Shown piece after piece: positions 5,878-12,831 of a stretch of DNA of 18,418 nucleotides. The DNA comes from JAQGMV01 sp050260255. Lineage in GTDB: Bacteria; Pseudomonadota; Gammaproteobacteria; Burkholderiales; SG8-41. The notes under the pieces were generated by a model. That model saw only the letters and a program-made list of their open reading frames with translations. It searched no databases and had not been told where the DNA came from. The stretch lies in the NCBI GenBank assembly GCA_050260255.1, contig JBLNBW010000085.1:1-18418 (forward strand). The letters run 5' to 3'. Position 1 is the first letter of the stretch, and each line of letters starts with the position of its first letter. Made by a program: the position numbers and the translations under genes.

Positions 5878-7314
5878 TTAGAGCAGGAAGACGGTCGCGA
5901 GGCCGAGAAAAATGAAAAAACCACCGCTGTCGGTGATAGCAGTGATCATGACGCTAGACCCGACGGCGGGGTCGCGCCCGAGCTTCTCCATGATGAGCGG
6001 TATGCTGACCCCCACCACGGCGGCGAGCAGCAGATTGAGCGTCATGGCGCCTACCATGACGAGTCCAAGCTGCCAGTTGTGATAGATGAAGAACGCGAAC
6101 AGGCCTACGACGCTGCCCCAGATTAGACCGTTCAGCATGCTGACGCCGATCTCCTTGCGGAAGAGCTTTTTCGCGTTGTCGCGCGTGATCTGACCGAGCG
6201 CGAGCGCACGCACGATCATCGTGATCGTCTGGTTGCCGGAGTTGCCCCCTATGCCGGCGATGATGGGCATGAGAGCGGCAAGCGCGACCAGCCGTGCGAT
6301 CGAGTCCTCGAAGAGGCCGATCACGCGCGATGCGATGAACGCGGTGACGAGATTGATCGCAAGCCAGGTCCAGCGGTTCTTCACGCTTTTCCATACGGAG
6401 GCGAACAGATCCTCGTCCTCTCGCAGACCGCCGGCCGACAGCATCTCGCTGTCGCTCGACTCGCGGATGTAGTCAACGACCGTGTTCACCGTCATGCGGC
6501 CTATGAGCTTGCCGTCATGGTCTACGACAGGTGCAGAGACGAGATCGTAGCGCTCGAATGCAGCTGCCGCGTCTTCGGCCTGCTCATCCGGATGGAAGCG
6601 GACGAAGTCGGTCACCATAACGTCGGCGACCAGCGTCTCAGGGTCGGTCACGAGAATGCGATTGACCGGCAGCATGCCCTTGAGACGCGTCTGCCGATCG
6701 ACGACGAACAGCTGATCGGTATGGTCCGGCATTTCGTCGAGCCGGCGCAGATAGCGCAACACCACCTCCAACGTGACGTCGTCGCGTATCTCGACCATGT
6801 CGAAGTCCATCAGCGCACCGACCGTATCCTCGGGATAGGACATCGCCGCGCGCAGCTGCTCGCGCTCTTCGAGGGACAGTAGCTGGAAGACGTCCTGTAT
6901 GACTTCGCGTGGGAGGTCGGGGGCGAGGTCGGCGATCTCGTCGGTATCGAGCTGCTCGGTTGCAGCGACGAGCTCGTTCTCGTCCATGTGCGCGATCAGC
7001 GTCTCGCGCACGGCATCGGACACTTCGAGCAGGATGTCGCCGTCGCGGTCGGCCTTGACGAGGTCCCAGACGATCAGGCGCTCCTCGAGCGGCAGCGCTT
7101 CGAGGATGTACGCAACGTCGGCAGGATGCAGGAGATCCAGCTCCTTCTGGATCGCCGCATAGTCGTGCTTGCGAACCAGATCCTCGACCGCTTGTGGCTC
7201 CGGCGGACCCAGGCGCTGCGCGGCAGCCTCGGCGGCTTTCTGACGGCGCATGAGCTCGGTCAGCTGCTCGAGGATCTGCTCACGGAGATGTGTAGTGTCT
7301 GCCCGCTGTTCCAT
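5878..7314 (-). CDS. mgtE: Magnesium transporter MgtE
   Basis: With the ATG at 7314 the protein is 478 aa, usual for MgtE, a homodimeric Mg2+ channel gated by intracellular Mg2+. It shows an N-terminal superhelical domain (about 1-150; LHPADVAYILEALPLEER), a CBS pair (about 155-280; YPEDTVGALM, then VMVTDFVRFHPDE and SAPVVDHDGKLIG), a connecting helix, and a C-terminal domain of about five membrane spans from about 305. The pore motif is PIIAGIGGNSGNQ, and the last helices carry KLGRDPAVGSSVMITA and TDSGGFFIFLG with the conserved Asp. The frame is open to 7386, but the extra residues are basic and unlike the family. A sigma-70 promoter with an overlapping dyad lies upstream. No terminator with a U-run separates it from the downstream operon. 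Confidence 0.93.
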   Translation of the reverse strand: MEQRADTTHLREQILEQLTELMRRQKAAEAAAQRLGPPEPQAVEDLVRKHDYAAIQKELDLLHPADVAYILEALPLEERLIVWDLVKADRDGDILLEVSDAVRETLIAHMDENELVAATEQLDTDEIADLAPDLPREVIQDVFQLLSLEEREQLRAAMSYPEDTVGALMDFDMVEIRDDVTLEVVLRYLRRLDEMPDHTDQLFVVDRQTRLKGMLPVNRILVTDPETLVADVMVTDFVRFHPDEQAEDAAAAFERYDLVSAPVVDHDGKLIGRMTVNTVVDYIRESSDSEMLSAGGLREDEDLFASVWKSVKNRWTWLAINLVTAFIASRVIGLFEDSIARLVALAALMPIIAGIGGNSGNQTITMIVRALALGQITRDNAKKLFRKEIGVSMLNGLIWGSVVGLFAFFIYHNWQLGLVMVGAMTLNLLLAAVVGVSIPLIMEKLGRDPAVGSSVMITAITDSGGFFIFLGLATVFLL

Positions 7315-7389
7315 GCTTATGCTCGATGCGGTGAGCCGGTGGGCATCGCGGGGCGGGCAATCGGTACGCCGCCGCGCACGAGGCACCGT

Positions 7390-7418
7390 ATTGTAGAAGC
7401 AGGGCTGCCGCGTGTCTA
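7390..7418 (-). promoter_or_regulatory. mgtE promoter
   Basis: On the minus strand TAGACA (7418-7413), five of six matches to the -35 consensus, is separated by exactly 17 nt from TACAAT (7395-7390), also five of six. It points toward mgtE with a leader of about 70 nt. The -35 lies inside a perfect dyad (7414-7431). Confidence 0.55.
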
Positions 7419-7431
7419 AGTATTCTTAGAC
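7414..7431. repeat. Perfect dyad overlapping the mgtE -35 element
   Basis: GTCTAAG (7414-7420) and CTTAGAC (7425-7431) are perfect inverted repeats around TATT. Five of the six -35 bases of the mgtE promoter fall in one arm, so a dimeric regulator bound here would block mgtE transcription; this is inference. As RNA it could also form a 7-bp stem with a tetraloop, but there is no U-run. Confidence 0.45.
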
Positions 7432-7507
7432 GATGAAACGACGCATTCGCTCTCATGCACGCGCCGTTGCCGCGCATTGCCTGCCAGGGAAGATCATGGG
7501 GCATGCG

Positions 7508-7513
7508 TATAAT
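7508..7513 (+). promoter_or_regulatory. -10 element of the TPR-GT41 gene
   Basis: A consensus TATAAT lies 29 nt before the ATG at 7543, with TG two bases off the ideal extended position. No convincing -35 is seen at 16-18 nt, so the promoter may depend on an activator or be weak. Confidence 0.35.
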
Positions 7514-7542
7514 GAGCGTCACCGAGAACGTCCCGATCGAGA

Positions 7543-9999
7543 ATGTCAGCATCCCTCAACCGCAAGCTCCAGCAAGCCCGCGACAGGCTACAAGCAGGTG
7601 ACATCGCAGGCGCGGAGTTCGTCTGTCGCGAGATCCTGCAGCACGCACCGCGAAATCCGGACGCCTGCTGGCTGCTCGGCATGGCGCACTTGATGACCGG
7701 GCGCATCGCCGATGGCGCCGCGCTGCTCGAGCGCGTACTCGCTGTGGCGCCGAATCACGGGCCGGCGCTCGAAAATCTCGGCGTCGCGAAGCTCATGCTG
7801 GGGCAGTACGCCGATGCTGAACGCGCTCTGCGCAAGGCCGCGACCCTGCCCTCGGCGCCTGCGTCGGTGGCAATGCGCCTTGGTCTTGCGCTCCTTCATC
7901 TCGATCGTCTGCCGGAGGCCATAGCCGAGCTCACCCAGGCGCTGAAGCGCGATCCCGGCAATCCGGATATACGCGTCAACCTCGGACAGGCATACGCGCG
8001 CAGCGGCGACACGAACGCCGCTCGCAGAGAATTCCTGAAGGCGCTGGAGACTGCGCCACGGCATGCCGACGCCATGTACAGCTTGGGCGTGCTCGAGCTC
8101 GAGCGCGATGCTCTCCCGGAAGCGCAGCAATGGTTCGAGCGCACGCTCAGCGTAGCGCCCGAGCACGTCGACGCGCTCGTTAACCTCGGCATCGTTGCGC
8201 GGCGCACCGGTAAGCTCGACACGGCGGAGGAGTGCCTGGAACGGGCGCTGCGAATTGCGCCCACGTCGGCTGTCGCCTTGGACGCCCTTGGGCAGACGTT
8301 GATGGCGCGCGGCCTCCACGGCCCGGCGCGCGAGCGATTCATGGCTGCGTTGCAAAGCGATCCCCAGTCGCTGTCCGCCCGCGAAGGCATGGTCGCCGCG
8401 TGCCATGCGCTGGAACGCTACGCAGAGGCGCAAGCGCACGTGCAGGCGCTGCTGCAAGCCGAGCCGGAAAACGAATATGCCATGCACTCGCTGGCGCAAG
8501 GCCTTTTTCAAACCGGCGAGCTGGATCAAGCAGCCAAAGCCGCAGCGCGCACTATCGACCGCTATCCGGCATGCGCGCCGGCGTATGCCGTGCTGGCGCA
8601 AATTCACATCGTCCGCGGCGAGCTGGAGCAGGCGGTCGACATACTGCAAACCGGCTGCGAGAAGACCGGGGCGGACGATTTGCTGGGGCTTTATACGCAT
8701 CAGCTGCGCAAGCTGTGCGACTGGGAGCGGTGGCGCGTCGCCTGGGACCGCCTGCATGCCGCAATGGCCCATTCGGCGCGTCTTGGCAGCCCCTTCAATC
8801 TGCTGTGCGAGCACACCACCGCGCGTGAGCAGCTCGACTACACGAAGCGATGGGCAGCAGCGCGGTTCGGCAATATTGCGGCGGCGGCACCCATTGCGAA
8901 GCGGACGAGGGACCCGGCCGAAAGGCTGCGTGTCGGGTATATCACCTCGGATTTTTACGAGCACCCGGTGGGCTACCTGCTTGCCGAAGTGATGGAGCTG
9001 CATGACCGGCAGCGCTTCGAAATCTTCGCCTACTCGTACGGGCCGGATGACAAAAGCGCCACCCGCGGGCGTTATGTGGCCGCGGCCGAGCACTTCGTCG
9101 ATATCGCGCGGACGCCGGACGATCTCGCCGTCGAGCGCATACGTTCCGACAGGCTGGACCTCCTCGTCGATCTGCACGGCTATACGGTAGGTGATCGGCT
9201 GGGCATCCTCGCCCGCCGGCCTTGCCCAGTGCAAGCGACGTGGCTCGGCTATCCCTGCACTACCGGCGCGTCTTTCATCGATTACCTCATCGCTGACCGG
9301 TATGTGATTCCCGAAGGAGATGAAGACCAGTACGCGTCGGAGCGGGTCGTCCGATTGCCGCACTGCTATCAGCCGAACGATCGGAAGCGCGCCCGCGTGC
9401 CCACACGTGCGCGCAGCGAGTACGGCCTGCCGGAAGAAGCGTTCGTCTTCTGCTGCTTCAATCAGTTATTCAAGATCACGCCGGAAGTCTATTCGTGCTG
9501 GATGCGGCTGCTGCGCGATGTCCCGAACGCAGTTCTGTGGCTGATGCTGGATCACCCGGCTGCCGCAGAACGATTGCGCGCCTACGCACAGGCCCACGGC
9601 GTATCGCCCGATCGCATCGTATTCGCGCCGCGCGTTCCACTCATCGAGCACCTGGCGCGATACGGCGCAGCCGATCTGGCGCTCGACACCTATCCGTACA
9701 CCTCACATACCACGGCCAGCGACGCGCTTTGGGGCGATTGCCCCCTCATCGCGCTGGTGGGGAACACCTTTGCCTCCCGCGTATCGGGCAGCATACTGAC
9801 CAACGCTGGCCTCAGCGATCTCGTCACTACGAGCCTCGATGACTATTACGTGCTGGCCTGCGATGTCGCGACAAGCCCGACGCGCTTGTCCGACGCACGG
9901 GCACGTGTGAAGGCAGCGAAGACAAGCAGCGCACTGTTTGATACGAAGCGCTTCACACATGATCTCGAAGTGCTGTATGAGGAAATCATCCGTGGTTGA
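7543..9999 (+). CDS. TPR-repeat GT41 (SPINDLY/O-GlcNAc-transferase-like) glycosyltransferase
   Basis: The 818-aa protein has about ten tetratricopeptide repeats in its first 400 residues (for example ALENLGVAKLMLGQYADAER, VNLGQAYARSGDTNAARREF) and then a GT41 catalytic region from about 455. Landmarks are RVGYITSDFYEHPVGYLL with catalytic-type H474, ATWLGYPCTTGASFIDYLIAD, FCCFNQLFKITPE with the UDP-contacting-type K644, LDTYPYTSHTTASD (715-727), and ASRVSGSILTNAGL. Such enzymes transfer a sugar from a nucleotide sugar to Ser/Thr of proteins held by the TPR superhelix; the substrates here are unknown. There is no signal peptide, so it is cytosolic. The Shine-Dalgarno is weak. The same frame continues after the TGA with a coding-like 29-codon tail (see 10000-10089). 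Confidence 0.9.
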   Translation: MSASLNRKLQQARDRLQAGDIAGAEFVCREILQHAPRNPDACWLLGMAHLMTGRIADGAALLERVLAVAPNHGPALENLGVAKLMLGQYADAERALRKAATLPSAPASVAMRLGLALLHLDRLPEAIAELTQALKRDPGNPDIRVNLGQAYARSGDTNAARREFLKALETAPRHADAMYSLGVLELERDALPEAQQWFERTLSVAPEHVDALVNLGIVARRTGKLDTAEECLERALRIAPTSAVALDALGQTLMARGLHGPARERFMAALQSDPQSLSAREGMVAACHALERYAEAQAHVQALLQAEPENEYAMHSLAQGLFQTGELDQAAKAAARTIDRYPACAPAYAVLAQIHIVRGELEQAVDILQTGCEKTGADDLLGLYTHQLRKLCDWERWRVAWDRLHAAMAHSARLGSPFNLLCEHTTAREQLDYTKRWAAARFGNIAAAAPIAKRTRDPAERLRVGYITSDFYEHPVGYLLAEVMELHDRQRFEIFAYSYGPDDKSATRGRYVAAAEHFVDIARTPDDLAVERIRSDRLDLLVDLHGYTVGDRLGILARRPCPVQATWLGYPCTTGASFIDYLIADRYVIPEGDEDQYASERVVRLPHCYQPNDRKRARVPTRARSEYGLPEEAFVFCCFNQLFKITPEVYSCWMRLLRDVPNAVLWLMLDHPAAAERLRAYAQAHGVSPDRIVFAPRVPLIEHLARYGAADLALDTYPYTSHTTASDALWGDCPLIALVGNTFASRVSGSILTNAGLSDLVTTSLDDYYVLACDVATSPTRLSDARARVKAAKTSSALFDTKRFTHDLEVLYEEIIRG

Positions 10000-10089
10000 G
10001 CGGTGGAGCACCGTGCTTGCCGTTTTAAGCTCGAATACGGCCGTAACAAGGGCTTCCACGCCATCGAAACGATGCGGCAACACATCTGA
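10000..10089 (+). other. Coding-like in-frame extension after the GT41 stop
   Basis: Directly after the TGA at 9997-9999, the same frame continues for 29 sense codons to a TGA at 10087-10089, ending KLEYGRNKGFHAIETMRQHI. This composition looks like a protein C-terminus rather than random GC-rich sequence. It could be the remnant of a gene lost by deletion, a read-through extension, or chance. No start codon with a ribosome site precedes it. Confidence 0.25.
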
Positions 10090-10143
10090 CCCAATGGCGC
10101 CGTACCGTAGCGCGTTCTGATCCGGAGACTTCCGGAGAACGAC

Positions 10144-11115
10144 ATGAACATCGCCCATTGGCTCGCCCCATTCCGCATACCCCGTGAGCAAGTAAAAACG
10201 GCAAGCTACGCGAGCATAAGATTGCGCGCCGGCGCGTTGCTTTCTGCGCTCAGTCCTCGGCACAGGTTAACTATCGGAAATACGATTCCCGACAAAGCCG
10301 AAGCCTGCATTATTGGCAAGATCGGCGCACAAGAACTGCAGGCAACGGGACGTGCTCTGCTTCAGGAAGTAGAACGTCACAAGAAGCGCGGCGGCATAGT
10401 TGCTCTTGACTTTACCGACGATCATTTCTCCACGGAAACACCACACTCATGGTTCTATAGGGAATGTCTCGGCTTTACGGACATCTGCGTATGCTCGTCT
10501 CGCTACCTGCAGACGAGTATAAAGCGACGTTTTACAGGTGCGGTTCATGTCGTTCCGGAGGCCATCGAGATCGGGTGCAAGTCACCCAAGCCAGCTGCTT
10601 CGAACCCAATCACGATCTTATGGTTTGGCCATGCCACGAATTTGCCCTACCTCGTACACTTCCTGCCGCAGCTTGCCGGAAGTCGCCCACTGAGACTTAT
10701 AGTTTTGACTAGCGCCGAAGGTTTACAATGGCTGGAGGCGACTCAAGCCCCGATTCCGGCCAATGTCACGGCTCAATGCGGCGTATGGAGCAAAACGGCG
10801 ATGGAACAGGCAACGTCAGTAAGCGACGTTTGCATTATTCCCTCCAATGCCGATGATCCAGGAAAAGCCGGCGTAAGTTCTAACCGCCTCATTACTTCAT
10901 TTGCCCTCGGGCTGCCTACGTGCGCCGAACGCCTCGATTCCTACATCGAATACCAACGATATTTCGCCGATATTCGGTCCGATGAATGTCAATTGACCCT
11001 CGATAACCCACTGCGTTGGCGGGACTTGATAATTGAAGCGCAAAAGAACGTTGTGCCGCAGTTCTCGATGGAGAATATTGGCAAGCAGTGGTTAAAGGCC
11101 CTCGGCATCAGCTGA
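10144..11115 (+). CDS. Probable GT-B-fold glycosyltransferase (GT4-like), unassigned
   Basis: The 323-residue protein has no close match that I recognise, but its layout suggests a GT-B glycosyltransferase. The N-terminal half ends DICVCSSRYLQTSIKRRF and VHVVPEAIEI, where GT4 enzymes have their donor-domain boundary. The second half opens with ITILWFGHATNLPYL, includes a strand-rich PLRLIVLTSAEGL, and has DVCIIPSN followed by KAGVSSNRLITSFALGLPTCA, resembling the K..NR.....GLP donor-binding segment. No signal peptide or membrane span is present. It starts at ATG 10144 behind GGAG (10134-10137), which lies in a tandem TCCGGAGA repeat (10121-10138). Base composition and codon use are visibly more AT-rich than in neighbours, suggesting acquisition by transfer. 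The sugar and acceptor are unknown. Confidence 0.6.
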   Translation: MNIAHWLAPFRIPREQVKTASYASIRLRAGALLSALSPRHRLTIGNTIPDKAEACIIGKIGAQELQATGRALLQEVERHKKRGGIVALDFTDDHFSTETPHSWFYRECLGFTDICVCSSRYLQTSIKRRFTGAVHVVPEAIEIGCKSPKPAASNPITILWFGHATNLPYLVHFLPQLAGSRPLRLIVLTSAEGLQWLEATQAPIPANVTAQCGVWSKTAMEQATSVSDVCIIPSNADDPGKAGVSSNRLITSFALGLPTCAERLDSYIEYQRYFADIRSDECQLTLDNPLRWRDLIIEAQKNVVPQFSMENIGKQWLKALGIS

Positions 11116-11123
11116 AAAGCTCA

Positions 11124-11255
11124 TCAACCTTCTCTCCGCCGCTTAGCAAATTTCCACGGGTAAAACATTCTCAGGCGATGATCGATCATCGCGGAGAGTG
11201 CTTGCGCCCAGCTCTCCTCGATTCCCCTCTTATTCGCCCGAATACTTCGATGCAT
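11124..11255 (-). pseudogene. Small coding-like frame, possible gene remnant
   Basis: The minus strand between the GT gene and the porin terminator contains ATG at 11255 and 43 codons ending EESWAQALSAMID, then HRLRMFYPWKFAKRRREG and TGA. The mixture of aromatic and basic residues looks like a genuine C-terminus, and AT-rich codons resemble those of the neighbouring GT gene. There is no ribosome-binding site, so it is more likely the 3' scrap of a lost gene or a chance frame than a functional gene. The rest of 11116-11339 holds only an 18-bp palindrome (11175-11192). Confidence 0.2.
11175..11192. repeat. 18-bp perfect palindrome
   Basis: GCGATGATCGATCATCGC reads identically on both strands with no central spacer. 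It lies in the intergenic stretch downstream of the GT gene and upstream (on +) of the porin terminator. It may be a protein-binding site or a recombination scar; no second copy was noticed in the window. Confidence 0.5.
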
Positions 11256-11339
11256 ATAAGCGCACGGGACGTTGCTCGCACATAGAGTACGCGGCTCCCC
11301 ACGTACGGCGCCGGACACGGAAGATCGGTATTGGCAGGC

Positions 11340-11368
11340 AAAAAAAACGGGCGCCGTAGCGCCCGTTT
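11340..11368 (-). terminator. Rho-independent terminator of the porin gene
   Basis: AAACGGGCGC (11345-11354) and GCGCCCGTTT (11359-11368) form a perfect 10-bp stem with a CGTA loop. On the minus strand it is followed by a run of eight T (complement of 11340-11347). It lies 26 nt past the porin stop, as expected for a highly expressed gene. Confidence 0.9.
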
Positions 11369-11394
11369 GAGGGGTGATGCTTTTCTTGTTGTTC

Positions 11395-12546
11395 TTAGAA
11401 GCGGTGACGCAGCGACACACCCCAGACGTGCTGGTCTTCGCCAGCCGCCGGAGCCGACAAGCCGCCGAGCGAGTAACGCGCGTTCGTCTTGTTGTCGAGG
11501 CGAGCGTAGCCGATCGTGCCTTCGGTACGCTTGGACAGGGTGTTGACGTAGTGCACTTGCCACAGCGTCGCGCCCGTGCCACCCGCGCCGGCGTTGCCGA
11601 TGATGGTGGCGCCATTGCCCGCGATAGTGCCGGCGAAGTTGCCCTCGGTGTCCTTCGCGCGCGTGTAGCCAGCACGCAGGCCGTGCGGGCCGGCAAACTT
11701 CCAGTCCGCGGCCAGGTGCCAGGTCTTGGCTTTCAGGTCGGTGCCGGGGCCGGTCTCGTACTTGCGATCGGTATAGAGAGCACCGAGACGCAACGTGCCG
11801 AGTTGATAACCGGCGCTCAGCAACCAGCCGCGGTCGTCACCAGAGAACGACGTGCCGGCCGGGCCGAAGTCGTTGTGCTTCTCATAGGCAGCGCCGATGT
11901 TCAACGGGCCATTCGTGTAGGTAGCGCCAAACGACCAGAGGCGCGGCTTGTTGTTCGTCTGCGTGGTCAGGTTGCTGGTCGACGTGGTCGTCGCGTTCGT
12001 CGAGATGGACAGCTGCACGCCGCCGAACGACGGCGAGTCGTAGTTGACCGAGTTGCTTTGACGACGCGAGAACAGGCCGGGAGCCGCAGCACCGTTGACG
12101 GTGGTGGCACCACCGGTCAGCAGGAACGAGGCACCGAACGCGCCGGTCTCGTTGACGATACGGTTCACGCCGCCAACGCGCTTGAACGGGGTGTCCCAGT
12201 TACCGACGAAGAAGTTACCGAACGCGCCTTTCAGACCGACGGCGCTGTTACGGCTGCACCAGCCGTCTTGCGACTGGCCGCGCACGTCCGCCGTGCTGTT
12301 GCACTGGAACCAGGCCGAGAGGCCGCCGCCCAGTTGCTCTTCACCTTTGAAACCGATTTCCGAGCCCGGCGTTTGCATCATGTCGACGTTGACGCGTTCG
12401 GTCGTCGCCGTCGCCTTGCCCTGGTGAATCCACGTGTACTCGTAGTACAGGTTGCCGTACACCTGCACCGTGCTGGCTTGCGCGTGCGCGAGCACCGGAG
12501 CGCCCAGGGCGCCCGCCACCGCAACGGCAATCAGTTTCTTCTGCAT
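11395..12546 (-). CDS. Gram-negative trimeric porin (Burkholderiales type)
   Basis: The 383-residue precursor begins MQKKLIAVAVAGALGAPVLAHAQA, a clear Sec signal peptide with cleavage after AQA. The mature part starts STVQVYGNLYYEY and ends GVSLRHRF with the terminal Phe needed for outer-membrane insertion by BAM. Alternating aromatic strands and the GSEIGFKGEEQLGGGLSAWFQ block are typical of the Porin_4 / OmpC-like family, a 16-stranded general diffusion pore. Two cysteines (CNSTADVRGQSQDGWC) could form a disulfide in an outer loop. The ATG at 12546 is chosen over upstream in-frame codons because AGGAGA lies at proper distance and the signal peptide starts there. A strong terminator follows. 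Substrate specificity cannot be read from sequence. Confidence 0.93.
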   Translation of the reverse strand: MQKKLIAVAVAGALGAPVLAHAQASTVQVYGNLYYEYTWIHQGKATATTERVNVDMMQTPGSEIGFKGEEQLGGGLSAWFQCNSTADVRGQSQDGWCSRNSAVGLKGAFGNFFVGNWDTPFKRVGGVNRIVNETGAFGASFLLTGGATTVNGAAAPGLFSRRQSNSVNYDSPSFGGVQLSISTNATTTSTSNLTTQTNNKPRLWSFGATYTNGPLNIGAAYEKHNDFGPAGTSFSGDDRGWLLSAGYQLGTLRLGALYTDRKYETGPGTDLKAKTWHLAADWKFAGPHGLRAGYTRAKDTEGNFAGTIAGNGATIIGNAGAGGTGATLWQVHYVNTLSKRTEGTIGYARLDNKTNARYSLGGLSAPAAGEDQHVWGVSLRHRF

Positions 12547-12634
12547 CGAGAACTCTCCTATGATGTTGTCATTAGCGCCGCAGAGTGGGCTCCGCTGACG
12601 CATCTTTTCCTCCAGTGATCCGGAGGTTGAGGCA

Positions 12635-12664
12635 AGTATGCCAATCGGCTGGAGAAACCCTCAA
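12635..12664 (-). promoter_or_regulatory. Candidate porin promoter
   Basis: On the minus strand TTGAGG (12664-12659) and CATACT (12640-12635) are separated by 18 nt, with a leader of about 80 nt to the porin ATG. Matches to the consensus are moderate. An alternative TTGTTG (12667-12662) has a spacing that is too long. Confidence 0.4.
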
Positions 12665-12699
12665 CAAAATTCTGATTTTTCGCGCCTATCTGGGGCCGC

Positions 12700-12721
12700 C
12701 TTGTTGCAGGTACGCAACAAG
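12700..12721. repeat. Dyad in the porin / TPR-GT9 divergent intergenic region
   Basis: CTTGTTGC (12700-12707) and GCAACAAG (12714-12721) are perfect 8-bp inverted arms around AGGTAC. The site lies about 35 bp upstream of the predicted porin -35 and about 100 bp upstream of the opposite promoter, in the place expected of an operator or activator site. There is no T-run, so it is not a terminator. A weaker inverted pair, TTTACCG (12756-12762) and CGGTAAA (12791-12797), lies nearby. Confidence 0.45.
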
Positions 12722-12815
12722 CCCGTGAACCACGTCGCGCTTCCGGGCGGCATAATTTACCGTCATGCAGCGGTCGACGGTCCCGACAATCGGTAAAAAT
12801 TACGCTGGATCAGCC

Positions 12816-12824
12816 TGTTATAAT
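12816..12824 (+). promoter_or_regulatory. Perfect extended -10, leaderless start for the TPR-GT9 gene
   Basis: TG-T-TATAAT (TG 12816-12817, hexamer 12819-12824) matches the extended -10 consensus perfectly. Transcription would start about 7 nt later, at 12830-12832, and the ATG is at 12832, so the mRNA would have almost no leader. No Shine-Dalgarno exists in front of the ATG, consistent with leaderless translation. A -35 is not evident and not required for an extended -10. Confidence 0.6.
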
Positions 12825-12831
12825 TTCGCGA

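Noticed and set aside
7315..7542. Mg2+-sensing riboswitch (M-box or similar) before mgtE
   Set aside because: The predicted leader is only about 70 nt and shows no M-box-like architecture or terminator/antiterminator pair.
7588..9363. 591-codon open frame opposite the GT41 gene
   Set aside because: Composition is that of an antisense shadow in GC-rich DNA; the opposite strand has clear TPR and GT41 motifs.
11374..12618. 414-codon frame opposite the porin
   Set aside because: Arg/Val/Ala-rich shadow with no motif; the porin has signal peptide, C-terminal Phe and terminator.
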